37,508 bases of DNA. Origin: Planctomycetota bacterium (GTDB lineage Bacteria > Planctomycetota > JAJSAM01 > JAJVHW01). Numbering within the stretch: position 1 is the stretch's first letter; every line of letters starts with the position of its first letter. Below are positions 9,241-19,200 of the stretch, piece after piece. The position numbers were made by a program, and so were the translations under genes. Under the pieces are notes generated by a model. The model was given only the letters and a program-made list of their open reading frames with translations, ran no database searches and was not told the origin of the DNA. Location: the NCBI GenBank assembly GCA_021414065.1, contig JAIOPE010000114.1, forward strand, positions 1-37,508. The letters are read 5' to 3'.

Positions 9241-9654
9241 TCACCGCGTCTTGCGCGGCGTCACCTCGGCTCCAACTTCCTTCATCAGCCGGTCGAGCGT
9301 CCTTCGCATGTCGTCGGTGAGCGGCACCTCGTCCCAGCACCACGCCATGTCCGCGCCGTCGTTCAACGCGAGCGTTCCGCTGCGCGCGCCGACTGCGACC
9401 GTTCTGCGATGCCGCTGGAGCGTGACCCACTCATCGCCGTCGTCTCGGTACTCCCACTCGCCCGACTGCGCCTGCGACGGCATGCGTTCCGGCTCGGCGT
9501 CGCCGAAGTACTGCGCGCCGATCGCGACCATGCTTGCGTCCGGCAGCCAGGGCACGAGCCATCCGCGCCAGCGGCGACCGTCCACGAGCCCGAGGATCGG
9601 CGCGCCCGCGGCGCAGCGAACGAGCGTCCAACGGAATGCGGTGCGTCGAGCCAT
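9241..9654 (-). CDS. Hypothetical protein, 137 aa
   Basis: I do not recognise this protein. It is a compact, Trp-rich and Arg-rich sequence with no signal peptide or membrane helix. The stretch WRGWLVPWLPDAS and the later WEYRDDGDEWVTLQRHRR suggest a small beta-rich domain. It lies 116 bp upstream of the TPR-like gene on the same strand and may be co-transcribed with it. Coding status is supported by codon-position bias like its neighbours and by the lack of a better frame. Confidence 0.5.
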   Translation of the reverse strand: MARRTAFRWTLVRCAAGAPILGLVDGRRWRGWLVPWLPDASMVAIGAQYFGDAEPERMPSQAQSGEWEYRDDGDEWVTLQRHRRTVAVGARSGTLALNDGADMAWCWDEVPLTDDMRRTLDRLMKEVGAEVTPRKTR

Positions 9655-9891
9655 CGGTTCCAGCCCTTTCGCCGGCCGCGGACGTGACCGCGGCGGACTG
9701 CGTCGTTCGCTCGCCGCCGTGGCGCCGCCGGCGGCGGCGCGACACAGTGCGAGCGCGGCGAGCAGTCTACGGAGAGACGGACGTCATCGAAGGTCGTAGC
9801 GCGGTTGCCGGGGAGGTCGCACCGCCACGCCGACGGCGGTCGCCGAACAGCGTCAGCTGACGGCCCCGCGGCGTCGCCCGTCGCGCAAGGT

Positions 9892-9908
9892 TGGTTGCCG
9901 GACAAGGA
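9892..9908 (-). repeat. 17-bp direct copy of tRNA-Gln 3' end (candidate distal attachment site)
   Basis: The plus strand reads TGGTTGCCGGACAAGGA, identical and in the same orientation to 25839-25855. That is the complement of tRNA-Gln positions 60-76: the end of the T-loop, the 3' arm of the T-stem, the 3' acceptor strand, the discriminator base and CCA. The flanking bases do not fold as a tRNA. It lies about 230 bp past the stop codon of the last operon gene. Confidence 0.75.
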
Positions 9909-10042
9909 CGCCCCCACCTCAGGCGACTTAACTCTTCAGGCTCAAACACGTTACGTCGCGTCGCTTCCCGTCGTTTCCCGGCGTGCGATAGTGAGTATGA
10001 GATGTGAGTACGCGACGGGGCCCGCCACCGCGCCGCGGGTCT

Positions 10043-10095
10043 CGACTCGGGTCAGGTCGCGCCGCACCTGCGAGTGCGGCACCCCACCCGAGTCG
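10043..10095. terminator. Large two-part stem-loop downstream of the giant-protein operon
   Basis: The outer arms 10043-10052 (CGACTCGGGT) and 10086-10095 (ACCCGAGTCG) pair over 10 bp without mismatch. Inside them, 10061-10067 (GCCGCAC) and 10074-10080 (GTGCGGC) pair over 7 bp around a 6-base loop. It starts 42 bp past the stop codon of the Ig-repeat gene. A terminator is the likely role, but there is no T-tract on either side, so a processed 3' end or a structured RNA is also possible. Confidence 0.45.
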
Positions 10096-10137
10096 CTCAG
10101 CACACAGACCATCTCTTCCGCCGGGCCGGTCGGTCGG

Positions 10138-13100
10138 TCACCTGATCCGCGTCTTCTTCGGCAGCGTCAACGTGACGGTGTAGCGCGTCGTAAGCGCCGT
10201 CCCGTCGATCGTCCCGCAGTCGATCACGTAGTCGCCCCAAGCAGTGATCGGCAGGGGCGGGAACGTCGGGCCGCTGTAGCTGTGCGGATCGCTCGTCCCG
10301 TCCGGGCCGGTCGCCGACCGTACGTGCGTCATCCGGCTCAGAGTCACCGACGAGCCCTTCTTCTCGAACCGCACGGTTGCGATGTACCCGTCGGGCGCCG
10401 CGAAGGGAACTGCCGTCATCCCGCCGGCCGGGATCGTGATCTTGGCGGTGAAGGTGCGCTTGATCGTCACGTGCGGAGCCACCGTCATGTCGAACGCAGT
10501 CGCCGCCGGCGCCGCCGTCTCGAGCATCAGGAAGTACCGATCGGTCTGCGCCGCTGTCGGCAGCGCAATCGACACGCCGCCTCGCAGCTTCACGGCTTTC
10601 AGCGACCGCTTCGTCGGATGCGCGGTGCCGTCAGCGTGGAGTAGGCGGAACGTGTACGGCATCGCCTGGCCGTCGGGTCTCCGGAACTTGAGTGACGGCG
10701 TGCTGCCGACAAGCGCGTCGTACGCGACTAGGTAGTGGTCGCCAGGGGGAACGGTGAGCGGCACGCCGGTGACATCCGCGAGCGAAACGACGTGTGCGAC
10801 CTCGAGGTGATAGGTCTGCGGAACCGACGCGCCCGCAGAGTCGGTCGCCTGCACGACGAAGTCGAACGTGCCCTCGCTCGGTGGCGTCCCCGACAGCACG
10901 CCACTCGTCGCGTCGACCAGCATCCAGGACGGCTTGTCCGAAGATGTGTACGTGTACGGCGCGGTGCCGCTGGACGCCGCGACGAAGTCGGTGTACTCCG
11001 CGCCGGCAGCGCCGAACAGCAGGTTCCTCGCCGCGAGTTCGATGCCAGGGTTGATGACGAAGTCGAACGACCGATCGGTCGTAGAGCCCGCAGCGTCGGT
11101 GACACGGAAGACGGCCGTGTACGACCCCGGCACGGTGGGCTTCCCATGATAGCTGGGGGGCGCCGCGGCGCGGTCGAACGCGAGCTGCGCGTTGTTGTTG
11201 TAGATCATCTCCCATCGCAGCGGGAGCGTCCCGCCCGACGCCGTGAGCTCCTCTGCATAGTCACGGCCGACGGTCCACGGTCGCAGTTGCGCCGTGGCGA
11301 TCTCGACCGGGTCGTTGATGGTGATGGTGATCGGCAGCGTGGCCACGGCACCGGCTGCGTCCGTCGCGTCCGCCGAGAACGAGAACTCGCCGCGTGTCGT
11401 CGGCGTGCCTGTGATCTGCATCGTGCGGCCGCTGATGCTGGCGTTGAGCCCCGGGGGCAGCGCGCCGCTGAGCGTGAGAGCAACGGCATCGGTCCCGCCG
11501 GACGCGGTGATCGTCCGCGTGGTGTAGTCCTGAGCTACGGTCCACGCCGGGAGCGTTGTCCCGGACGATGTCGCAAGGGCGAGCGCCGAGTTGATCGTCA
11601 CAGACCAGGCGCTGGACTTCGACGCACCAGCGGCGTCCGTCACGCTCGCCAACACAATGAACGACCCGGAGGTCGCAGGCGTGCCGGAGAGCTCGCAGGA
11701 GGCGCCGCCTGTGTCGAGCTCCGTCAATCCGAGCTGCGCGAGGCCGGAGACGCTCCAGGTGTAGGGCGCCGTGCCGCCTGTGGTGCTGATCGTCCGGGTG
11801 CCATAGGGGCGGTCCACGGTCCACGCCGGAAGTACGCCGGCGGGTTCCGTCAGCGCTGGGTTCACGTTCACTCTGATCGAACGGCTGGCCGACGAGCCCG
11901 CGGCATCCGTCGCGGTGACGTTGACGTCGTAGCTGCCGGCTGCCGACGGCACGCCGGTGATCGTCAACATCCGCGATGTCGGAGTTGACCGCAGACCGGG
12001 GGGCAGATTGGTGACGCTCCAGACGATGGGGTCGGTGCCGTCAGTCGTCGTGAGCGTGCGCGTCAGGTAGTCGCGCCCAATCGTCCAGTCGGGGAGGCTC
12101 CCCGTGGGAGTCGTGATCGCCGCGTTCACGACGATCGTGAACGTCCGCACCGCCGTAGCGCCAGCGGCGTCAGTGGCGGTGAGCGTCAGTGTGTTGGTGC
12201 CGACTGCGTCCGGCGTGCCCGACACGTCGAGCAGACGCGCGTTGGCCGTCGTCGAGAGGCCAGAGGGAAGGCCAGCGACCGTCCACACGACGGGGTTCGT
12301 GCCGCCGGTGGTGCTGATCGTCCGGGTGCCGTAGTTGCGGTTGATCGTCCAGTCTGGGAGCGTCCCAGACGGCGCGCTCAGGCCCGCGTTGATCGTGACG
12401 GGGAACGACGCCGAAGCGGTCGATCCCGCCGCATCCGTGACGGTCGTCGAGACGGTGAAAGTGCCCGTCGCCGTGGGCGTACCCGCGATCGAGAGCGACC
12501 GGCCGCTCGGCGTGGCGACGAGACCCGTCGGCAGCCCCGAGACGGTCCAGCCGATCGGGGCAGTACCGTCCGTCGTCGTGAGAGTGCGCATGCCGTAGTC
12601 GCGAGAGATCGTCCAGTCGGGGAGCGTCCCGGTCGGCTGGGTGACGACCGCATTGACGACGATCGGGATCGTCCGCGACGCGGTCGAACCGGCCGCGTCG
12701 TTGACAACGGCGACGACCGAGAACGCGCCCGTGACGGACGGTGTCCCCGAGATCGTGACCGTGCGTCCCGACGGCGAGGCGGTGAGCCCCGTCGGCAGGC
12801 CGGTGACCGTCCAGCCGATGGGATCGGTACCGCCGGTGGTGGTCAGAGAGCGCGAACCGTAGGCGCGGCCGACCGTCCAATCGGGGAGCGTCCCCGATGC
12901 GACGGTGACCGGCGGACTCACGACCATCGTGAGCGAGCGCGTCGAGGTGCCGCCCGCTCCGTCGGAGACGGTCGCGAGGATCGAGTAGGTCCCCGCCGTG
13001 GTCGGCGTGCCGGTCACGGTCAGCGTGCGCCCCGTAGGCGTCGCGATGAGTCCGGCAGGTAGACCGGTGACGCTCCAGTCGATCGGGTCGGTTCCCCCGG

Positions 13101-16100
13101 TGGTCGTCAGCACGCGCGAGCCGATGTCGCGGCCGACCGTCCAGTCGGGCAGCGTGCCCGTGGGCGACGAGAGCGCCGGGTTGATGACGATGCTGTAGGC
13201 GCGCGACACCGCGGCACCAGCGGCGTCCATGGCTGTCACGTTCAGCGCGTACGGCGCCGCCGTGTCCGGGAAGCCGCTGATCGTGAGCGTGCGTCCCGAT
13301 CCCGAGGCGGTGAGACCCGACGGGAGGTTCGTGGTCGTCCAGACGATCGGATCGGTACCGCCTGTAGTCGTCACGGTGCGCGTTCCGTAGTTGCGGCCCA
13401 CGGTCCAGTCCGGGAGGGAGCCGAGGAGAGCCGTGAGCGGCGGGTTGATGACGACGGTGAGCACGCGGCTCGCCGTCGAGCCGGTGCCGTCCGAGATGCC
13501 AACGTTCACGGCGTACGTGCCGGCGGTGGTCGGCGTGCCGCTGAAGGTGAGGTTGCGTCCAGACGGCGTGGCCGACGTGCCGGGCGGAAGACCCGTCGCC
13601 GTCCACGTGACGGGGTCCGTGCCGCCGGTGGTGGTCAGCACGCGGTTGCCCCATGCCTGCCCGACGGTCCAGTCGGGAAGCGCTCCCGTGGGCGTCGTGA
13701 GCGGCGCGCTGATGACGATCGTCCAGTTCGACGATGCGGTCGAACCGACGTTGTCCGTCGCGGTGATCGTGACGCCAAAGGACCCGGTCTGATTCGGCGT
13801 GCCAATCACGGTGAGCGTGCGGTCGCTCGCAGTCGAGAGGAGACCGGGCGGAAGGCCGACGACTGTCCAGGCGATCGGACTCGTGCCGCCGGTGGACGTG
13901 ATCGCGCGCGTGCCGTAGTCACGGCCCTGCGTCCAACCGGGCAGCGTGCCGACGGGCGCCGCCACAACCGGGTTCACGACGATTGCGAACGTCTGCGATG
14001 CCGTCGCGCCCGCGGCATCCGTCGTAGTGGCGACGAGCGAGTAGGTACCCGCGGTCGTCGGCGTGCCGCTGACCGTGAGCGTGCGGTCGATCCCCGTGGC
14101 AGTCAGGCCCGGCGGGACCCCCGTGGTGGTCCACGAGATGGTGTCAGTGCCTCCCGTCGTGGTGACCGCGCGCGAGCCGTAGGACTGCGCGACAGTCCAG
14201 TCCGGGAGCGTGCCCGTCGGCGTGGTGAGCGGCGCCGAGATCGTTACGGCGAACGTCTTCGCAGCGGTCGAGCCCGCGGCGTCGGTCGCCGTGGCGACGA
14301 CTGAGTAGCTGCCGACGGTCGTTGGCGTGCCCGTGATCGCCAGGGTGCGCGACGAGGGCGTGGCCGTCAGTCCCGGCGGCAGGCCGGTGGCCGTCCACGT
14401 GACCGGGTCGGTGCCTCCGGTCGTCGTGACCGTGCGCGAGCCGTAGTCACGCCCGGAAGTCCAGTCCGGCAGCGTGCCAGTGGGCTGCGTCACAGGCGCG
14501 CTGATCGCGAACGAGAACGTCTTCGTCGCCGACGAACCGGCGGCGTCAGTGGCGGTGGTCACCACCGAGAAGCTGCCTGTCGCCGTGGGCGTGCCGCTGA
14601 TCGTGAGCGTGCGTCCGCTGCCCGAGGCCGAAAGCCCGGTGGGCAGGCCGGACGTCGTCCAGGTGACGGTGTCCGTGCCGCCCGTGGTCGTGACCGTCCG
14701 GGAGCCGTAGTCGCGGCCGCTCGTCCAGTCCGGCAGCGTCCCGGTGGGTTGAGTGACGGTGCCGTTGATCGAGACTCCGAAGGTCGTCGATGCGCTTGAG
14801 CCAACGGAATCCGTCGCCATCGCAGTCACCGTGAAGTTGCCGATCGAAATCGGCGTGCCCGAGACCGTGCGTGAGCGTCCGGTACCCGCCGCTGCGAGAC
14901 CCGGCGGCAATCCGGTGATCGTCCACGTGACTGTGTCCGTGCCTCCTGTCGTGTCGAGGGTCCGCGAACCGAAGTTGCGGCCGATGGTCCAGTCGGGAAG
15001 AGACCCGGTCGGCGCCGTGACCGCCGCAGCGATCGAGAGCGACAGCGCCTGGCTCGCGGTCACGTTGGAAGCGTCCCGTACCTGCACCGTGAACGACGCC
15101 GTCCCGGACGCCGTCGGCGTCCCGGAGAGCAGACCGGTCGAGGACAGAGTGATCCCCGCCGGCAACGCACCGGCCGTGACCGACCACGTCAACGGCGCGG
15201 CCCCGCCCGTGACGCCGATCGAACGGCTGTACGCCTGCCCGACCGTCCAGCCGGTGAGCGAGGTGTCGGTGATCGACGGCGGGACCGCGGCGGTGAACTT
15301 CTGGAAGCTGGTGGTGTTGGTGCCGCCCCAGGCGGTGACCTTCAAGTTGTAGGCCCCGGCCGCGACGCCCGACGGTACGCGGGCCGTGATCGTTGTGTCC
15401 GACACGACTGTGAACGACGCGAGCCCGGTGGACGCGCCGTCGTCGAGGGCCGCGGACGTGGCGAAGAGGAAGTTGGAGCCGGTGAGCGTCACGTCGGTGG
15501 CGAGGGTGTTGGTGCCCTGGGAGGGCGCGACGGCGCTGACGACAGGGACGCCGGGGGCGACGAGGGTGGTCGTGATGGTGGTCGGGGAGGAACTGGCGTA
15601 GCTGGTGTCTACGGTGGAGGCCCCCATCCCGAGAGCGCCGCCATCGGCAGTCACGACGATCGAGTCCCCGGAGGTCGAGACGCTGAAGCCGCTCGTCAGG
15701 TTCGCGGTGCGGAACGACTCGAGCAGGAAAAGCCAGTTGCCTGACGAGTCCGTCAGCACGGTCTTCCTCTGGCTGTCGCCGGTCGAGCCGGCGCCGTCGG
15801 CGTTGCGGAGAGTGACGTGAACGAGGGTGCTCGAAGCCGGATTGCCACTCGCGTCGAGCACCTGCCCGGTTACGAAACGCGAGCCGAGCAGGATGAGCGA
15901 ACTGCCGGTCGTGGTCTGGTAGGCCGCGCCGGTGCCGTCGCCGTACTCGGTGCCGCCGGAGACGATCTTCCAGTAGCACGCCGAACTGGCCGAGAGCCCC
16001 GTGATCACGACGGAGTGAACGTTGGCGCTCGTGGACGACCCGCGGGTGTCGTAGGCAACGCTCCCGAGGGAACCGGCGGATGTGCCGTACTCCACGTACC

Positions 16101-16269
16101 CCGTTTCGGCGGTCGTCGTAACCCAGGAAACCGTGAACGCGGAGTCGCTCACGCTGTCAGTCTGCACGGCGTACGGTGTCGTCCCGGCCCATGCGGTCGA
16201 CGCCGCAGCGAGCGCCAAGACGCACGCGACGAACCCGGCCCGCACCCAGCGCGTCATGCGGTGCCTCAT
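10138..16269 (-). CDS. Giant secreted protein: Fn3, IPT/TIG and ~17 putative-Ig (He_PIG-like) repeats
   Basis: A 2043-residue protein. The signal peptide covers residues 1-28 (positively charged start, FVACVLALAAAS core, AWA/G cleavage). Residues 29-120 resemble a fibronectin III domain, 130-235 a carboxypeptidase-regulatory-like beta sandwich, and 242-328 an IPT/TIG domain. From about 330 to 1825 there are about 17 putative-Ig repeats, most beginning (T/S)GTLPDWTxGRxYGSRT and ending in a TDAAGSTASRTF-type strand. The final 220 residues form a distinct beta-rich domain with no recognised family. No sortase motif, C-terminal membrane helix or typical outer-membrane barrel is visible, so how it is held at the surface is unknown. 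Its start codon is in an ATGA overlap with the stop of the FG-GAP gene. Adhesion or an extracellular scaffold is the likely role (inference). Confidence 0.85.
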   Translation of the reverse strand: MRHRMTRWVRAGFVACVLALAAASTAWAGTTPYAVQTDSVSDSAFTVSWVTTTAETGYVEYGTSAGSLGSVAYDTRGSSTSANVHSVVITGLSASSACYWKIVSGGTEYGDGTGAAYQTTTGSSLILLGSRFVTGQVLDASGNPASSTLVHVTLRNADGAGSTGDSQRKTVLTDSSGNWLFLLESFRTANLTSGFSVSTSGDSIVVTADGGALGMGASTVDTSYASSSPTTITTTLVAPGVPVVSAVAPSQGTNTLATDVTLTGSNFLFATSAALDDGASTGLASFTVVSDTTITARVPSGVAAGAYNLKVTAWGGTNTTSFQKFTAAVPPSITDTSLTGWTVGQAYSRSIGVTGGAAPLTWSVTAGALPAGITLSSTGLLSGTPTASGTASFTVQVRDASNVTASQALSLSIAAAVTAPTGSLPDWTIGRNFGSRTLDTTGGTDTVTWTITGLPPGLAAAGTGRSRTVSGTPISIGNFTVTAMATDSVGSSASTTFGVSINGTVTQPTGTLPDWTSGRDYGSRTVTTTGGTDTVTWTTSGLPTGLSASGSGRTLTISGTPTATGSFSVVTTATDAAGSSATKTFSFAISAPVTQPTGTLPDWTSGRDYGSRTVTTTGGTDPVTWTATGLPPGLTATPSSRTLAITGTPTTVGSYSVVATATDAAGSTAAKTFAVTISAPLTTPTGTLPDWTVAQSYGSRAVTTTGGTDTISWTTTGVPPGLTATGIDRTLTVSGTPTTAGTYSLVATTTDAAGATASQTFAIVVNPVVAAPVGTLPGWTQGRDYGTRAITSTGGTSPIAWTVVGLPPGLLSTASDRTLTVIGTPNQTGSFGVTITATDNVGSTASSNWTIVISAPLTTPTGALPDWTVGQAWGNRVLTTTGGTDPVTWTATGLPPGTSATPSGRNLTFSGTPTTAGTYAVNVGISDGTGSTASRVLTVVINPPLTALLGSLPDWTVGRNYGTRTVTTTGGTDPIVWTTTNLPSGLTASGSGRTLTISGFPDTAAPYALNVTAMDAAGAAVSRAYSIVINPALSSPTGTLPDWTVGRDIGSRVLTTTGGTDPIDWSVTGLPAGLIATPTGRTLTVTGTPTTAGTYSILATVSDGAGGTSTRSLTMVVSPPVTVASGTLPDWTVGRAYGSRSLTTTGGTDPIGWTVTGLPTGLTASPSGRTVTISGTPSVTGAFSVVAVVNDAAGSTASRTIPIVVNAVVTQPTGTLPDWTISRDYGMRTLTTTDGTAPIGWTVSGLPTGLVATPSGRSLSIAGTPTATGTFTVSTTVTDAAGSTASASFPVTINAGLSAPSGTLPDWTINRNYGTRTISTTGGTNPVVWTVAGLPSGLSTTANARLLDVSGTPDAVGTNTLTLTATDAAGATAVRTFTIVVNAAITTPTGSLPDWTIGRDYLTRTLTTTDGTDPIVWSVTNLPPGLRSTPTSRMLTITGVPSAAGSYDVNVTATDAAGSSASRSIRVNVNPALTEPAGVLPAWTVDRPYGTRTISTTGGTAPYTWSVSGLAQLGLTELDTGGASCELSGTPATSGSFIVLASVTDAAGASKSSAWSVTINSALALATSSGTTLPAWTVAQDYTTRTITASGGTDAVALTLSGALPPGLNASISGRTMQITGTPTTRGEFSFSADATDAAGAVATLPITITINDPVEIATAQLRPWTVGRDYAEELTASGGTLPLRWEMIYNNNAQLAFDRAAAPPSYHGKPTVPGSYTAVFRVTDAAGSTTDRSFDFVINPGIELAARNLLFGAAGAEYTDFVAASSGTAPYTYTSSDKPSWMLVDATSGVLSGTPPSEGTFDFVVQATDSAGASVPQTYHLEVAHVVSLADVTGVPLTVPPGDHYLVAYDALVGSTPSLKFRRPDGQAMPYTFRLLHADGTAHPTKRSLKAVKLRGGVSIALPTAAQTDRYFLMLETAAPAATAFDMTVAPHVTIKRTFTAKITIPAGGMTAVPFAAPDGYIATVRFEKKGSSVTLSRMTHVRSATGPDGTSDPHSYSGPTFPPLPITAWGDYVIDCGTIDGTALTTRYTVTLTLPKKTRIR
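11823..14991 (-). repeat. Tandem array of 264-bp coding repeats, 12 exact periods
   Basis: The complement of the conserved DW codons (plus-strand CCAGTC or CCAACC type) recurs at 14991, 14727, 14463, 14199, 13935, 13671, 13407, 13143, 12879, 12615, 12351, 12087 and 11823. Every step is exactly 264 bp (88 codons). The units differ in sequence but not in length. Irregular units flank the array, with anchors at 15249 (step 258) and 11544 (step 279). All of it lies in the Ig-repeat gene. Confidence 0.95.
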
Positions 16270-19200
16270 GGCTTCACCTCCCAGACACAGTCGTTCTCAA
16301 CGTCCACAACGAAGCCCTCGCCGACGACGATGTCGAAGTCGTTCAGCAGCTTGCCGGGCAGGTACGGGACGAATGCCCCGTCCTTCCAACGGAGGATCGC
16401 GCGGACGCGTCCGCCTTGGGCGGCGATGTCGGCGGCGACGTCGGAAGCACGGCGGGGGGAACCGGGACGAACCGGAATCACCAAGTAGTTCTGACCGTGG
16501 CTCAGCGCTCGCCACTCGGTAACGGCCTCGTGGACTCCCGCGACGATCGCGACGTCCGATGTCGTTCCTGATTGTACAAAATACGCCCGTCCATCGATCA
16601 ACTCGAAGTCCGGCCCAGCCCCCGACGCATGCCGCGCCGAGCCGGCCGCGCTGGCCGCATCGATCACGACTGTAGCATCCCCACCCGAATCATTGATCGA
16701 CCTTAGAAGCGTCGAGGCACGCAGCGCCACCACGGGCACGCACGGAAGCCCGACCAAGTTGTAGCCCGGTCGCAGACGCAACACGCGGGGTGTATAGTCA
16801 ATATCGACGATTTCAGTGGTGGCATTTCCGCTACCGTCGAGCGCCGTGACCCTCAGGCGATTGACGCCCAGCGTCAAGTCGACTCGGGCACTCCACCGAC
16901 CCGTCCCTCGGGCCACGCCTCGAGCGCCTCGCTCGACTTCCCAAATCACCTCCTGTAATCCAATCCCGTCGCCAGCCCGCCCGCTTACCTCAAGCGACGA
17001 ACCACCCACACTCACGGAAGCGCCGTCCCGATGCGCCGGTTGGTCGATCGCGATCCAAGGTGCGACACGGTCCACGGTCGCGCTCGTCCGCTGCTCGCCG
17101 CCACCCTCGGCCCGATCGACGATCGTGTAGTAGCCGTCAGCGACTGGCGCGCCGCCGTCATCAGTCCAATCCCAGCTTGCGAGTCCCGGCGGCAATCGTC
17201 GCACGACGCGTCCCGCAGCATCCAGCACCCAACGCTCTGCGATTGTGGCCACGACGGCGCCACCCCCTCCGCCGGCGACCGCGTTCGCCCATGGCGACGG
17301 GAGTCCCATCGCGCCGCCCCTCCTCGACACAACGCGATAGTAGTACCGCGTCCCAGTCGTTACCGCGGAGTCGAGGATGTCACCCGAACCCCAGACAACC
17401 CGCCAAGCGGGCTGACCGAGCGGAGCGCTCGGATCTTCTGCGCGATAGACATCGAGGGTCACCCCGTCGTGCACCTCTGACGTGTCCCATTTGACCCGGA
17501 GCGCGTTGCCGCTGGCGATCACGCCGAACGGCACCGGTGGCGCCGGAACCGAGTCACGTAAGACCTCGTACTCCACGAACGACCTCAGCGTGAGTCCGCC
17601 AGCAAGTGTGACGACGGCGCTTACAGCATGCGTACCGTATACGCCCATCGAGTCGCCTGACGCCGCAGGCACCACAACGACCTCTTCACCGGCACCAGCG
17701 GTGGTACTGAGGTCGGTCCACGTGCCATCCGGTGGGAGATGTCGCAGCATCACGTGGTCAACTGTCTTCAAACCAGAGGCATCTCGAGACTCGAGTAGGA
17801 CTCGCGGCGCAGCGCCCGCCCCAAAGCTGATCGCTTCCAGTCCGGTCGCCGAATCTCGGACGCTCAGACGCAGAACCGCTCCACCATCAGTACGAACTGT
17901 GATTGGATCGCTCCTGCGCCCCTCCTGCCCGGAGTCCCATAGATGACTCACACTGTACTGAACAGCGGCTCCAAGCGTGACGTCGCGATCGATGAACTGG
18001 CCGGAGCACGGCGCAGCAGCCCCAAGGTATGTCCACACAGAAGTCCCGACTGAACGGCGCCACACCTTCGCACAGACCGGGCCATCATCGTCCGCGATTG
18101 CTGGTGTCCACGACACGTCCACACCGCCCTGTTCGAGCACACGCGCAGAGACGTTGGTGGGTGGCGGCGTGTCCGTGAGATTCCGCGTGACAAACAGGGG
18201 GCTCTCGGCGGACGTGTCCAGCGAGTCATCGATGATTACGCGACTCGACCAGGCCCCGGTCGGGAGCGGATCGCCTGTCGGGCTGTACTCCGGGATACGT
18301 ACGCTGCCTACGAACTCGACACGATTGCCATTTCGCACCGGGCGAAGAAGCGCCGAACCCGAGCCTGGCACTGAACCCGCCACCGGGATGAACGATCCAC
18401 CAGTCGGCGACAGGAGCTCGAGTCGGCACCTAAGTTCCGAATCGAGCGCAGCCCTGTGGACCTTGTCCCCTACGGACACCACGACGGGGTAGGTCCCGCC
18501 GAGCGCGACAGGCCCGCCTAGCGGGGCCCCGGCGTACCGCGGTCCGGTCCCGAAGTCGATCGCCCCGGGGCGCGCGGCCGGGGTTCGGACTGTCACCTGA
18601 ATCTCAGTTAGCGTCCCCTGATTCAGCGTGTCAATCCACTTGCGCGGAACTGAGTACGCGGCGGGCAGCTTCTTGACTACCCACAGCGACTTGGCGATCG
18701 CATCCAGTTCCTTCTCAACGTCGCCCCCAAAAACTTCTTTCCCATCGACCGTTGCATGCTGCAACCAATTTCCCATGCCGTTGCGAAATGACGGCGAGCC
18801 TACCGAGTCGCGCTCGAGCGCTAACAAGCTCCAACCAGCCGCGTTGGCCCATTGCTCACGTTCGCCCTGGGATGTGGCAGCGCGGGTGTTCGCCACCGCT
18901 TCGGAGTAGGAGACGATGTCCCCAGTTATCGCGCGCAGCGCCCGAACGTCCTTGAGCATGTCGCCGGCAATCCGTTGTGCCGTCTGCGGCTTCGCGGCTC
19001 CGAACGCCTGCGCGGCCGCGTCGGTTGTGGTATCGAGACTGAGCATTGCAGCTACCAACGTGTCTTTGAATGCTCTCTGAAATGGCTCGCCGTCGTACTC
19101 CGTCCCGCGCACTACTCGCACCGCCGCCACGGACGCCTCGATAATCCACATGTCCTTACTGGGGTTCAACCCGGTGGCAAAGACGTCGTAGCCATTGCCT

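Larger units (their letters stand above)
9655..10137. other. Gene-free 483-bp stretch with structured elements
   Basis: No convincing gene is seen on either strand. It holds a GC-only inverted repeat (9722-9729 against 9733-9740), a perfect 12-bp palindrome CGTCAGCTGACG at 9851-9862, the 17-bp copy of the tRNA-Gln 3' end (9892-9908), a locally less GC-rich stretch around 9925-10010, and the large stem-loop at 10043-10095. It separates the giant-protein operon from the 137-aa gene. Confidence 0.6.

Noticed and set aside
9892..9965. A second tRNA-Gln gene at the distal repeat
   Set aside because: Only the terminal 17 bases match. The preceding bases give no T-stem partner for CCTTG and no anticodon or D arm.
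10800..15290. Regular repeats as a CRISPR or satellite array
   Set aside because: The period is a whole number of codons (88), the reading frame is intact throughout and each unit encodes a putative-Ig domain.
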